This document shows, piece by piece, positions 7,530 through 15,275 of a DNA stretch of 64,000 bases. The notes beneath the pieces are model-generated. The model ran no database searches and was not told the origin of the DNA. It worked only from the letters and a program-made list of their open reading frames with translations. A program made the translations under genes and the position numbers. Source of the DNA: Alkalimonas amylolytica (lineage in GTDB: Bacteria; Pseudomonadota; Gammaproteobacteria; Enterobacterales; Alteromonadaceae). Positions within the stretch are counted from its first letter, which is position 1. Each line of letters begins with the position of its first letter. The stretch spans positions 1 through 64,000 of the forward strand of contig NZ_FNRM01000010.1 in NCBI RefSeq assembly GCF_900107845.1, read 5' to 3'.

Positions 7530-8474
7530 ATGCCTGCAACCACCCTGGCACGCTTTCAGCGCATCACCCCTCAACAGTTACGAGCTTTTGAGGCCAGTGC
7601 CCGTTTGCTGTCTGTTACGCGGGCTGCTCAGGAGCTCTGTGTCAGTCAGCCAACCGTTTCAGTCCAGCTGCGCGAGTTGGCCAGCACGCTCGGTGAGCCA
7701 TTGTTTCAGCAATGTGGGCGCAGCATTCAACTGACACAGGCAGGAGAGGCCCTATTTGTGACTGTGCGGGAATTGGCCGGTTGCTGGCAGCGACTGGAAT
7801 CCCGCCTGGCAGAGATCCATGGGCTGGTGCGTGGTCGCCTTAAATTGGCAGCTGTAACCACGGCCGAGTACTTTGTCCCTGATTTGTTGGGGAGTTTTGC
7901 GGCTGCTCATCCGGGCGTAGACATTGAGCTTGCTATTGAAAATCGCGATCGCGTGGTGGGGCGACTGGCGCAGGGACAGGATGAACTGGTGGTGATGATG
8001 ATGCCACCCGACAACCTACCGCTGGAGCGGCTGGAGTTTCAGACCAACCCTTTGGTGGTGATTGCGCCCTCGTCGCATCCGAAGGCACATTTGCCTATCA
8101 GGCTGAACGATTTAGCACAAGAACGCTGGCTGATGCGTGAGCCTGGCAGCGGCACTCGTATGGCAACCGAACAGCATTTCCAACAGCAAGGGTTTGTGCC
8201 TTCCGTGGCCATGAGCCTGGGCAGCAACGAAGCCATTAAGCATGCCGTGGCAGCAGGTCTTGGCATTGCAGTGTTGTCCAGGCTGGCTGTGTGCCCGCCG
8301 CTGTGGCCGGTCGTGGCAACATCCGCCGGGGAGCCGGGGCCGGCAGATCCACTGACGATGCTGCAGGTTGAGGGGTTTCCACTAAACCGGCACTGGTACG
8401 TGGTATGGCGCAATGATCTGCCGTTATCAGCCGCCGCCAGGCACTTTTTGCACTATCTGCAATCGGGAAGTTAG
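7530..8474 (+). CDS. LysR-family transcriptional regulator
   Basis: 314 aa. The N-terminal winged helix-turn-helix (about residues 8-67) has the typical Ser-Val-Thr-Arg-Ala-Ala-Gln-Glu-Leu ... Ser-Gln-Pro-Thr-Val-Ser pattern, followed by a periplasmic-binding-fold effector domain beginning around Arg-Gly-Arg-Leu-Lys-Leu. The ATG at 7530 is chosen because GGAG lies eight bases upstream; GTG 7500 and ATG 7503 have no such signal. The effector domain resembles the CbbR/CysB-like subgroup, but the ligand is unknown. Transcribed away from isocitrate dehydrogenase, so regulation of that gene is the simplest guess. Confidence 0.9.
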   Translation: MPATTLARFQRITPQQLRAFEASARLLSVTRAAQELCVSQPTVSVQLRELASTLGEPLFQQCGRSIQLTQAGEALFVTVRELAGCWQRLESRLAEIHGLVRGRLKLAAVTTAEYFVPDLLGSFAAAHPGVDIELAIENRDRVVGRLAQGQDELVVMMMPPDNLPLERLEFQTNPLVVIAPSSHPKAHLPIRLNDLAQERWLMREPGSGTRMATEQHFQQQGFVPSVAMSLGSNEAIKHAVAAGLGIAVLSRLAVCPPLWPVVATSAGEPGPADPLTMLQVEGFPLNRHWYVVWRNDLPLSAAARHFLHYLQSGS

Positions 8475-8551
8475 CTGCAACCTCAAGATTGTCAGCAATT
8501 GCCATGCGGGCGGCTTGTATCGCAGCCGCGCCACAAAATGTACCCAGTGCA

Positions 8552-9439
8552 CTAAAACCGCCAGGCCAACAGGTGGCTGCTTTTCTGGCCCTGCTGCATC
8601 TTGATTTGTTTCACCTCTGCAGCGCCGGCTTGCCGGGCGGCCGTCTCTAAGGCTTTCAGATGGCGCTGTTGCGATACCAGGCTGCTAAACCAGCCGACCT
8701 GGCTGGCAAAATCAACGCTTTCTGCAATCAATTGCCGGATAAACGCCAGTTCCCCGCCAGGGCACCACAGCTCGTGTTGCTGGCCGGCAAAGTTTCGCTG
8801 CTGCGGGCTTTTTGCCTGCTTTAAATTGCTTCGTTTACGCTGATTTGCCGCAGCAGCTTCGGCGGCCGAGCTATAAAAGGGCGGGTTGCAGACACTGACT
8901 GCAAAGGCATCGCCAGGCTTTATCACACCGTGCAGGATGTGCTGGCTATCCGTTTGCCTGCGCAGATTGATCTGGCCGCTGAGGGTGGCGTTGCTATCAA
9001 TCATCAGCTGAGCCGCTTTTAATGCCACCGCATCGATATCGCTGCCAACACAGCGCCAGCCATAGCTACGATTGGCAATGATCGGATAAATCAGATTGGC
9101 GCCACAGCCAATATCCAGCAGCCGCACTTGCTTGCCGGTTGGCACCCCTTCAGGGCCTGCCAGTAAATCGGCTACAAAATGAATGTAATCGGCACGCCCT
9201 GGGATCGGCGGGCATAAATAGCCTGGTGGCAACTGCCAGTAGGCCACCTGGTAATAGTGCTTGAGCAAGGCAGCATTTAACGCCTGCACGGCGTCTGGCT
9301 TACTAAAATCAATGGTGTGCTCGCCCGTCGGGTTTAGCTGCAGATGTTGTTGCAAGGGAGCAAAGTCACGGCTTAGCCGGGCCAAATCGTAACGCCCCTG
9401 ATGTGGGTTGCGCGGGTGCAGTCGGGTTGGTTTGCTCAT
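8552..9439 (-). CDS. rlmF: 23S rRNA (adenine-1618-N6)-methyltransferase RlmF
   Basis: Methylates A1618 of 23S rRNA using S-adenosylmethionine. The N-terminus (Leu-His-Pro-Arg-Asn-Pro-His ... Arg-Tyr-Asp-Leu) and the Cys-Pro-Pro-Ile-Pro-Gly-Arg-Ala-Asp-Tyr-Ile-His segment match RlmF/YbiN. The SAM site Asp-Ile-Gly-Cys-Gly-Ala-Asn and the catalytic Asn-Pro-Pro-Phe motif are intact. Starts at 9448 (GTG), 9445 and 9439 (ATG) are all possible; the last gives Met-Ser-Lys-Pro, closest to known proteins. Convergent with the LysR gene; no terminator hairpin is evident in the 77-base gap. Confidence 0.94.
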   Translation of the reverse strand: MSKPTRLHPRNPHQGRYDLARLSRDFAPLQQHLQLNPTGEHTIDFSKPDAVQALNAALLKHYYQVAYWQLPPGYLCPPIPGRADYIHFVADLLAGPEGVPTGKQVRLLDIGCGANLIYPIIANRSYGWRCVGSDIDAVALKAAQLMIDSNATLSGQINLRRQTDSQHILHGVIKPGDAFAVSVCNPPFYSSAAEAAAANQRKRSNLKQAKSPQQRNFAGQQHELWCPGGELAFIRQLIAESVDFASQVGWFSSLVSQQRHLKALETAARQAGAAEVKQIKMQQGQKSSHLLAWRF

Positions 9440-9523
9440 AATCATCACAGTCAGTTATCTGGCGGCAGTTTACGTGACTCAAAGGAAGCTGGCGAGCCGT
9501 TGCTCACCAGTTACCATGTGCTA

Positions 9524-10900
9524 TCAGCGTACCAAATGCCACTTGGTCTGGCGCCCGGCCAGATAAATCACCTGTTGCCCATCAAAGTAAGCACTTTGCT
9601 CCAGCATAATTTGAATGGTTTGATTACCCCATTCCGGCAAAGGCTGTTTGATGTTGCCTTCAATGGCGTAAGCGGTATTGGCATACAGTGGCCAGTCGCC
9701 ATTGACCGCCGTTGGTCCTTGATTATCCCACATGCCAATGGTTGGCCCTGGCGCGTGGCCGAAAAAACCAATCGGGTGGGTGTAGGTGCTGCTGTTCAGT
9801 CCTGCAGCCTTGCTGGCTGCCTGGGTTGCTGCCAGGATCTGATTGCCACTGCGGCCGGTTTTAAACTCGGCGGTAAGCATATCCTGCCAGCGGTTGCCCT
9901 GGCGTAACGCATCGCGTAAACCCTGTGGTGCCTCGGTTTCATTCAGTTTCAGCACATAAGCCATTTCCTGGGTATCGGTACACATTTTTAAGTAGCAAAT
10001 ACCGACATCGGTATGCAGCACATCGCCCCGTTGAATGATGCCCTGGTTGATGCTGCAAAACGGCTGCTCATCGCTGCAGCTTTCACCCTGGCGCTGAAAA
10101 GTGACATAGGGCATAAACCAAATAGGCAGGCCCAAATCTTCAAAGCGTTGGCGCAAGTACCAGGCCACGTCATCCGTGGTGGTGACACCAGGGGTGATCA
10201 CGCGTGAGCTAAAGCCCTCAGCAATCACACCACGTGCCAGGCCAACCGCATGCGCATACACGCTAAGCTCGGCTTCGGTGCGCGTTTCCAACCAACGGAT
10301 CACCAAGTTTTCGGCCGGTTGTAGCCGTTGTTGATAACGCGTGGGGAGTACTTCAAGCAAGCGTTCATGCATACCCTTGGTGAGCCCATCGGCTTCTGGC
10401 CAGTGTTTCGAAACATTGATGCCAATGCGCTGTGGATCTTTTTCGGCAATCAGTGTGGCCAGCGCCTGCCACTGCTCATCGAGATCGCCACCAGACCAGG
10501 CCGACTCATAAGGGGCGCCAAAAGGGTAGGTGTTGACCGATAGCTTTTCTACGGTCCCATCGGCTAAGCGGTTAAAAATCAGCATGGTGGTGCGGCGCGC
10601 GGCAAAGGTTGGCTGAGGCACCAGTGAGAAGAACACTGGGTCTTCCACGTATTCACGGTTAATCACCAACCACATATCGAGCCCTGTCTCGGCCATCAGC
10701 GTGGGTAGCAAGCTGCTCAAGCGCTCGTTCAGCATGGCATTTTCCGGTGCAATGCGATCGCGGTGAGCGAGCACACTGAATTGATCAGCCGATGCAATCA
10801 CCCGCCCCTGTGAAGGCGTTTCGGTGGCAGCCTGAGCAGATTGAACACAAAGGCCAAGCAGCAAGCTGGCAACCAGCATGGGCATTTTCGCTTTAAACAT
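9524..10900 (-). CDS. exported M24-family metallopeptidase (Xaa-Pro peptidase-like)
   Basis: 458 aa from the ATG at 10900, which has AAGGA ten bases upstream; an ATG at 10909 sits too close to that site. A signal peptide ends at Ala-Gln-Ala-Ala (about residue 25). The pita-bread catalytic domain occupies the C-terminal half. The five metal ligands can be assigned: Asp in Leu-His-Thr-Asp-Val-Gly, Asp in Cys-Thr-Asp-Thr, His in Phe-Gly-His-Ala-Pro-Gly, Glu in Ala-Ile-Glu-Gly-Asn and Glu in Met-Leu-Glu-Gln-Ser. It is therefore probably an active periplasmic dinuclear peptidase acting on X-Pro or related peptides. Appears monocistronic. Confidence 0.85.
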   Translation of the reverse strand: MFKAKMPMLVASLLLGLCVQSAQAATETPSQGRVIASADQFSVLAHRDRIAPENAMLNERLSSLLPTLMAETGLDMWLVINREYVEDPVFFSLVPQPTFAARRTTMLIFNRLADGTVEKLSVNTYPFGAPYESAWSGGDLDEQWQALATLIAEKDPQRIGINVSKHWPEADGLTKGMHERLLEVLPTRYQQRLQPAENLVIRWLETRTEAELSVYAHAVGLARGVIAEGFSSRVITPGVTTTDDVAWYLRQRFEDLGLPIWFMPYVTFQRQGESCSDEQPFCSINQGIIQRGDVLHTDVGICYLKMCTDTQEMAYVLKLNETEAPQGLRDALRQGNRWQDMLTAEFKTGRSGNQILAATQAASKAAGLNSSTYTHPIGFFGHAPGPTIGMWDNQGPTAVNGDWPLYANTAYAIEGNIKQPLPEWGNQTIQIMLEQSAYFDGQQVIYLAGRQTKWHLVR

Positions 10901-11067
10901 GAAGGGCATATCCTTGGTAGTGTTAGCGCAATAACTATTATTCTTAACACACTTTGGTGGCGGGACAAACTGGCTTGGTCAGGAAGATGCGACAGGTTGC
11001 CGCATCAGCTTGTGCAAATAATAAAGTGGCGTGCCCGGCTATGAGCACACCGCCTGCGCTGCATCCA

Positions 11068-11928
11068 TTACTTATTGGCTTCAATAAAGGGCACGGTCGA
11101 GTTCGGCAGCATGGTGGTTGGCAGCTTGCCGTCCCAGCGCTCTGCCTTGACCAGCTCCACCAACAGCGGGTTATTGGCCAGCGACGCTGCCCGCTCCCGA
11201 ATAGCTTCTGCTTCCGCGTTACCGCGCAGCCGGATGCTGTCGGCTTCGGCCTGGGCTTGTGCCCGCACCCGATCCGCTTCGGCTGCTGCCCGGGTCCGCA
11301 CGATATCGGCTTCCACCCGCTCCCGCTCCAGGTTTTGCCGTTCACGCTCAACGGCCACTTCTGCCAGCATGCGCTGCTCGACGCTTTCTTCATAGGCAGC
11401 ACTGAAGGACACATCTTCAACCTGCACACCCAGAATAATCACCGGCCCGGTGACCGACCGTTGCACCGCTTGCGCCATTTCCAAATTCAACCGGCCACGC
11501 TCACGAATAGAAGTAGCCGCGTTAAACTGGCCCAACACGGTTTTGGCTTCTTCCAGCACAATCCGTGTCACCTGGCGGTCAATCAACGCCTGGCGGGTAC
11601 CAAAATTCCGGTACACTTCATCCACCCGGCTGCTGTCGATCTGGTAGCGCACTGACAGGTTCATTACCGCCGGCTGTTGGTCATTACTGTACGCTTCCAT
11701 ATTGCGGTACAGCTCTACCTGCTCTTGCACCGAAATTTTGCGCACACTGTCGATCACCGGCAGTTTAAAATGCAAACCCGGCTCGGCCACGTGAATCAGG
11801 CTACCGTAGCGGATGACCACGCCACGCTCACCTTCATCCACGGTGTAGAAACTGCCGACTGCAAACAGCAGGATAAGAATCCCCAATGCCGCAGCAGCTG
11901 CGGTAAAAATGTTTTTATTTTTTGCCAT
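11068..11928 (-). CDS. SPFH/prohibitin-family membrane protein
   Basis: 286 aa. An N-terminal transmembrane anchor (about residues 8-28) is followed by a band-7/SPFH domain (about 28-190) with the Glu-Arg-Gly-Val-Val-Ile-Arg-Tyr-Gly start typical of prohibitins. Then comes a long Arg/Glu/Ala-rich coiled coil (about 185-255). Proteins like this form ring assemblies on the membrane and modulate proteases or lipid domains (HflK/C, prohibitin). Its start overlaps the stop of the 39-aa gene by one base (TAATG), so the two are translationally coupled. Confidence 0.88.
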   Translation of the reverse strand: MAKNKNIFTAAAAALGILILLFAVGSFYTVDEGERGVVIRYGSLIHVAEPGLHFKLPVIDSVRKISVQEQVELYRNMEAYSNDQQPAVMNLSVRYQIDSSRVDEVYRNFGTRQALIDRQVTRIVLEEAKTVLGQFNAATSIRERGRLNLEMAQAVQRSVTGPVIILGVQVEDVSFSAAYEESVEQRMLAEVAVERERQNLERERVEADIVRTRAAAEADRVRAQAQAEADSIRLRGNAEAEAIRERAASLANNPLLVELVKAERWDGKLPTTMLPNSTVPFIEANK

Positions 11929-12047
11929 TATTGATCGTCCTTCTTCTTCTTTGATTTGCCGCCGATGATTTCATAGGCCTTAATCGAGCCCAGAATCACC
12001 AGAACTAACACAACAAAAAAGCCAATCAGTGATAATCCAAATCCCAT
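11928..12047 (-). CDS. 39-aa single-span membrane protein upstream of SPFH gene
   Basis: A short gene with AGGAG seven bases before its ATG. It encodes one hydrophobic segment (about residues 3-24) followed by a strongly basic tail (Lys-Ser-Lys-Lys-Lys-Lys-Asp-Asp). Its TAA shares one base with the SPFH start codon. The clear ribosome-binding site, membrane topology and tight coupling argue for a real small protein, possibly a partner or assembly factor of the SPFH protein. I know no family for it. Confidence 0.72.
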   Translation of the reverse strand: MGFGLSLIGFFVVLVLVILGSIKAYEIIGGKSKKKKDDQ

Positions 12048-12368
12048 AGCTCGCTCCTTCAAAAACAAGAGTGGCTATGATAACGGGGTTTTCAGGCAAA
12101 ATAACAGGTTTTAACGCATAAATTGCAACAGGTTGTTACAGGTTTTAGCTGTCGCTTGTAACAAAGTAGACGGCTACACCAGGTGCAGCCGTGCCAATAG
12201 AGTAGAAGGCAGGGGGTTAAGACGCCAGCGTATGCAGCACCTCAGTACCATGCAACAAATTATCATGCAGCGGACAGCGGACAGCGGGCGCAGACTTCAT
12301 CCAGCAGCAAAAGATGGCCTAGCCGGTAGATGGCTAATTTTTGCCTTGTCACTGTGCAAAGTCACTTC
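12048..12368. other. non-coding stretch holding displaced osmC end and hairpin
   Basis: The only structured content is the decayed osmC 3'-end copy (12225-12303). On its minus-strand downstream side lies a hairpin: left arm about 12172-12180, right arm about 12182-12190, 8 of 9 bases pairing. It looks like the original osmC terminator. No intact ORF was seen. Confidence 0.5.
12225..12303 (-). pseudogene. displaced, frameshifted copy of the osmC 3' end
   Basis: 79 bases match the last 72 bases of the intact osmC gene (13408-13479) in the same orientation. The only difference inside the block is a 7-base tandem duplication (CGGACAG) that shifts the frame and creates an early stop. Beyond the block the fragment would still end Thr-Leu-Ala-Ser-stop, parallel to Thr-Leu-Gly-Ser-stop in the intact gene. 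It reads as the original gene end, displaced when the intervening DNA with the FMN reductase was inserted. Confidence 0.85.
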
Positions 12369-13013
12369 TTATTGGCCGAAAGGATGCTTCTCTGATAAAG
12401 GAAGCAGCGCTTCGCGTATTGTCTTTAATGCGCTTTCATAAGCGATTAGACAGGTTAAGCCGGTAATTAATCTGGATTGGGTATGTGAATCAGGGCTTTC
12501 ATCCTCAGGAGACCAGGGGTGCTGCAGAAACCGTTCGACATGACGGATAATGCAGTGCAGAGGGATCCAGGTGAGATGACTGTTTTTTGAGGTGTAGCCG
12601 CGTAATTGAGATATTGGGTAGTGACCACCTTCAGAGGCAGAAATGGAGACAATAAAACCTGGTTTGTGAGCCAGTGGCATGCCATTGGCAGAGCCGAAAG
12701 CTGAAAGTAAAAACAAGTTGGTTAAAGCGGGCGGGATCATGCCGCCCCACTCTGGTGTAACGACGATCACCATGGTGCAATGCCTTAAAGCATCTTGCAG
12801 GATTTTCTTTTCTTCAGTGATAGCCTGTTGGTTGCCGACAGGCTCAGCTGCGTGATAACCATAACAATGCAGTGCCCGAGGGAAATCGGCCAAATACAAC
12901 GTATTGATAGTGGCTTTGGGCTCAATATGTTCCATCAGGCGGCCAATGAGCTGGCTTACTTTGGCGCTTTCAGCTTCTTGCCGTTGGCTGGCGCAGATAA
13001 TTAAAGCATTCAT
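12369..13013 (-). CDS. NADPH-dependent FMN reductase-like flavoprotein
   Basis: 214 aa, flavodoxin fold. The N-terminal strand Asn-Ala-Leu-Ile-Ile-Cys-Ala-Ser-Gln-Arg and the Val-Thr-Pro-Glu-Trp-Gly-Gly-Met-Ile-Pro-Pro-Ala-Leu segment correspond to the FMN phosphate loop and the Pro-Glu-Tyr/Trp isoalloxazine contact of the NADPH_FMN_red family. Predicted to be a soluble reductase of flavin or quinone. Start ATG has GGAG upstream. Codon use looks more AT-rich than its neighbours and the gene sits between two copies of the osmC 3' end, so it was probably acquired. A perfect 8-bp inverted repeat lies 42 bases upstream. Confidence 0.78.
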   Translation of the reverse strand: MNALIICASQRQEAESAKVSQLIGRLMEHIEPKATINTLYLADFPRALHCYGYHAAEPVGNQQAITEEKKILQDALRHCTMVIVVTPEWGGMIPPALTNLFLLSAFGSANGMPLAHKPGFIVSISASEGGHYPISQLRGYTSKNSHLTWIPLHCIIRHVERFLQHPWSPEDESPDSHTQSRLITGLTCLIAYESALKTIREALLPLSEKHPFGQ

Positions 13014-13399
13014 GATGGCTTCTCCGGTTGGTTCGATTTCGTGCCATTAGCAGACCAAATGTTATATTGTATACATTTGGGGTGGGGGAGGGAATGATAC
13101 CGTAGACCCTGTGTTTATCAATGCCAGTCGAGTAAGACTTTTTCATTGCCGGCAACCACTTAGTCTGTGGTAACGACTTTGCAGCCCGTATAGGCATGAC
13201 TTACTCAAAGTCAATAACGACTATGGGCTCTCTGCGGCGCCGCTGGGCTATTGTGCTACTCAAAGCACACCTCAGTGGCCAATTGAGCCCTCATTGCATG
13301 CTATTAATCAGCGCATTGCTGAGCGAGCAGTCCGGCTGTTGCCGCAAATGGCATGAGAATAGCTGGGTTTACCAAAGGGCTTCGCTCGCATATTCAGCA
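13014..13399. other. intergenic region of the inserted block
   Basis: Holds the inverted repeat described separately. From about 13160 to 13356 one + frame stays open to a TGA at 13354-13356 without a credible start or ribosome-binding site. Its end reads protein-like (Glu-Arg-Ala-Val-Arg-Leu-Leu-Pro-Gln-Met-Ala), so it may be the tail of a decayed gene carried in with the block. No family was recognised. Confidence 0.3.
13055..13080. promoter_or_regulatory. perfect 8-bp inverted repeat upstream of FMN reductase
   Basis: CCAAATGT, a 10-base AT-rich spacer, then ACATTTGG. The spacer contains a -10-like hexamer on the minus strand (TACAAT). Position and symmetry suggest a dimeric repressor site over the reductase promoter; the regulator is not in the window. 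Confidence 0.55.
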
Positions 13400-13837
13400 T
13401 CAGGATCCCAGCGTATGCAGCACCTCAGTACCATGCAACAAATTATCATGCAGCGGACAGCGGGCGCAGACTTCATCCAAAAACTGCTGCTTTTCTGCAT
13501 CCGTCAAGTCGGCATCAATGCTGGCACGGATGCGAATTTGCGAAAAACCTACCCGGTCATCGCTCGGTTTGCCCATCAGGCCGGCCGGGTTGTAATCACC
13601 TTCCACGGTAATTTGCATGCTGCGAAGCGCAATTTTTTGCTGAAAAGCAGCAATACGGCCAATGGTACCAATGCAGCCACCCACTGCGAACAGCATCATT
13701 TGCAACGGGGTAGGGCCGGTGCCACTGCCCTTGGCCGCGACCGGCTGGTCAATCATCACTTTGTGGCCATCAATGTCTGCGGCGATTGCAAAGCCATCGG
13801 CCATATTGGCCTGTACGGTTACGGTTTTATTGCTCAT
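13400..13837 (-). CDS. OsmC-family peroxiredoxin-like protein
   Basis: 145 aa, OsmC/YhfA fold. The two redox cysteines are present: Cys in Val-Gly-Gly-Cys-Ile-Gly (about residue 54) and Cys in Ala-Arg-Cys-Pro-Leu (about residue 127). Such proteins reduce organic hydroperoxides using a thiol pair. Its last 72 coding bases are duplicated at 12225-12303. The present end (Leu-Gly-Ser) differs from that of the displaced copy (Leu-Ala-Ser), suggesting that incoming DNA supplied this gene end. Confidence 0.88.
   Translation of the reverse strand: MSNKTVTVQANMADGFAIAADIDGHKVMIDQPVAAKGSGTGPTPLQMMLFAVGGCIGTIGRIAAFQQKIALRSMQITVEGDYNPAGLMGKPSDDRVGFSQIRIRASIDADLTDAEKQQFLDEVCARCPLHDNLLHGTEVLHTLGS
13408..13479 (-). 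repeat. 72-bp repeat shared with displaced osmC end
   Basis: This coding segment of osmC is identical to the block at 12225-12303 apart from a 7-base insertion there. The two copies are direct repeats about 1.1 kb apart and enclose the FMN reductase gene. Confidence 0.85.
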
Positions 13838-14049
13838 GGAAGGATCCTTTTATCGGGTTTCAAAGGCACTAAGCATAGCGGTTGCTGTGAAGGGTGGCAT
13901 GCGGCAGATCAAACTTCGGACCTTTAAATAATGTTTTTCTAATCTACTGTGGTGCAAAGCGGGATCCCTAAGATCACAACAATAGGGGCAGAATCTGCTA
14001 AGCTGTTGGCTTCTTCGAATTTCTGTTAGTTACCCAGAAGGAGCCAGCC

Positions 14050-14604
14050 ATGAGCCGTCATTTTGAAAGCGCCCCCGGCCTGTGCGAGCAACGCGATCCG
14101 GCCACCAACGACTTTGTTTTTAACCAAACCATGCTGCGCATCAAAGACCCGGCCGTCAGCCTGGACTTTTATACCCGGGTGCTGGGCATGACGCTGTTAC
14201 GCAAGCTGGATTTCCCTGAGATGACCTTCTCGCTGTTCTTCCTGGCAGCGCTGAGCGAGCAAGCAACACAGCAGTGGTCCAAAGATACCGATGAGCGCAC
14301 CATCCAAACCTTCAGCCGCCCGGCCATGCTGGAGCTTACCTGGAACTGGGGCAGTGAAACCGACGACAACTGCCAGTACCACAACGGCAACGACGAACCC
14401 AAAGGCTTCGGCCACATCGGCTTCGCCGTGCCCGATTTAACCGCCGCCTGCCAGCGTTTTGAAGCGCTGGGCGTCTCCTTCGTGAAAAAACCAGCCGATG
14501 GCAAAATGAAAGACATCGCCTTTATCCGCGACCCGGATGGCTACTGGATTGAGATTTTTGAGCCTGCTCGGTTGCCGAAAGGCTTGGCTGGTTTTTTGGG
14601 GTGA
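14050..14604 (+). CDS. gloA: lactoylglutathione lyase (glyoxalase I)
   Basis: 184 aa, the length of the longer eukaryote-like glyoxalase I. Converts the hemithioacetal of methylglyoxal and glutathione to S-lactoylglutathione. Visible: Gln in Phe-Asn-Gln-Thr-Met, Glu in Leu-Glu-Leu-Thr-Trp-Asn-Trp-Gly, His in Gly-Phe-Gly-His-Ile-Gly and Glu in Trp-Ile-Glu-Ile-Phe, the four expected metal ligands. GGAG lies upstream of the ATG. Cytoplasmic. The following methyltransferase gene begins 86 bases downstream. Confidence 0.94.
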   Translation: MSRHFESAPGLCEQRDPATNDFVFNQTMLRIKDPAVSLDFYTRVLGMTLLRKLDFPEMTFSLFFLAALSEQATQQWSKDTDERTIQTFSRPAMLELTWNWGSETDDNCQYHNGNDEPKGFGHIGFAVPDLTAACQRFEALGVSFVKKPADGKMKDIAFIRDPDGYWIEIFEPARLPKGLAGFLG

Positions 14605-14690
14605 GCATTGTTGTTACCCCCTGAAGCCATTCAGCACTTGTGGCTGACTGGCTTTGTTGGTACAACAGAAAAAAGTGCATTGGATGCTGT

Positions 14691-15275
14691 ATGTCTGTCG
14701 ATTTTTACAACCAAAATGCTGCATGTTTCGTTCGTGATACAGTCACGGTTGAGATGGCTGCACTGTACGATGAGTTCTTGCCGAACTTAAAAACTAGGTC
14801 GCATATCGTTGATGCGGGCTGCGGCAGTGGCCGTGATACGCTTTTTTTCTTGCAACAAGGTTTTCAGGTAACTGCATTTGATGCCAGCGAGGCCATGGTA
14901 GCTGCTGCACAAGAGTTAACCGGTAGCAAGGTGCTGCTGACCGACTTTAATGCCTTTTCTGCGCCAGAATTGGTCGATGCTATCTGGGCATGTGCTTCTT
15001 TATTGCATGTGCCCGCTGCAGAGCTCTCAGACACTTTCGAACATTTAGCCCATCAGCTGAAGCCTGGTGGCATTTTTTATTGTTCGTTCAAGCAGGCTGA
15101 AGTGGATACTTCAAGGGATGGCCGTCACTTTACTAACATGACTGAACAGCGGCTGGGTAAAATGCTTAAGGGCACATCCTTGCAAATCCATAAATGTTGG
15201 TCGACCAGCGATCTTCGCCCGGGGCGTGAAAACGAGCTTTGGCTCAATGCTTTGTTGGAGAAACGCAGCGCATGA
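14691..15275 (+). CDS. class I SAM-dependent methyltransferase coupled to helicase gene
   Basis: 194 aa from the ATG at 14691 (Met-Ser-Val-Asp-Phe-Tyr). The SAM-binding motif I Asp-Ala-Gly-Cys-Gly-Ser-Gly-Arg-Asp is followed by Phe-Asp-Ala-Ser (motif II) and a Leu-Lys-Pro-Gly-Gly strand, as in the type 11/25 (TehB-like) methyltransferases. There is no Asn-Pro-Pro-Tyr motif, so it is not a typical DNA adenine methylase; the substrate is unknown. Its TGA overlaps the ATG of the PLD-helicase gene (ATGA), which strongly implies one operon and coordinated expression. A longer start at 14640 is possible but would add a Cys/Trp-rich segment unlike the family. Confidence 0.82.
   Translation: MSVDFYNQNAACFVRDTVTVEMAALYDEFLPNLKTRSHIVDAGCGSGRDTLFFLQQGFQVTAFDASEAMVAAAQELTGSKVLLTDFNAFSAPELVDAIWACASLLHVPAAELSDTFEHLAHQLKPGGIFYCSFKQAEVDTSRDGRHFTNMTEQRLGKMLKGTSLQIHKCWSTSDLRPGRENELWLNALLEKRSA

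Noticed and set aside
10954-11655. 233-aa + strand ORF over the SPFH gene
   Set aside because: Antisense to a clear SPFH protein and without coding signals.
14691-15275. DNA adenine methylase of a restriction-modification system
   Set aside because: No Asn/Asp-Pro-Pro-Tyr/Phe motif; the fold motifs are those of small-molecule type 11/25 methyltransferases.
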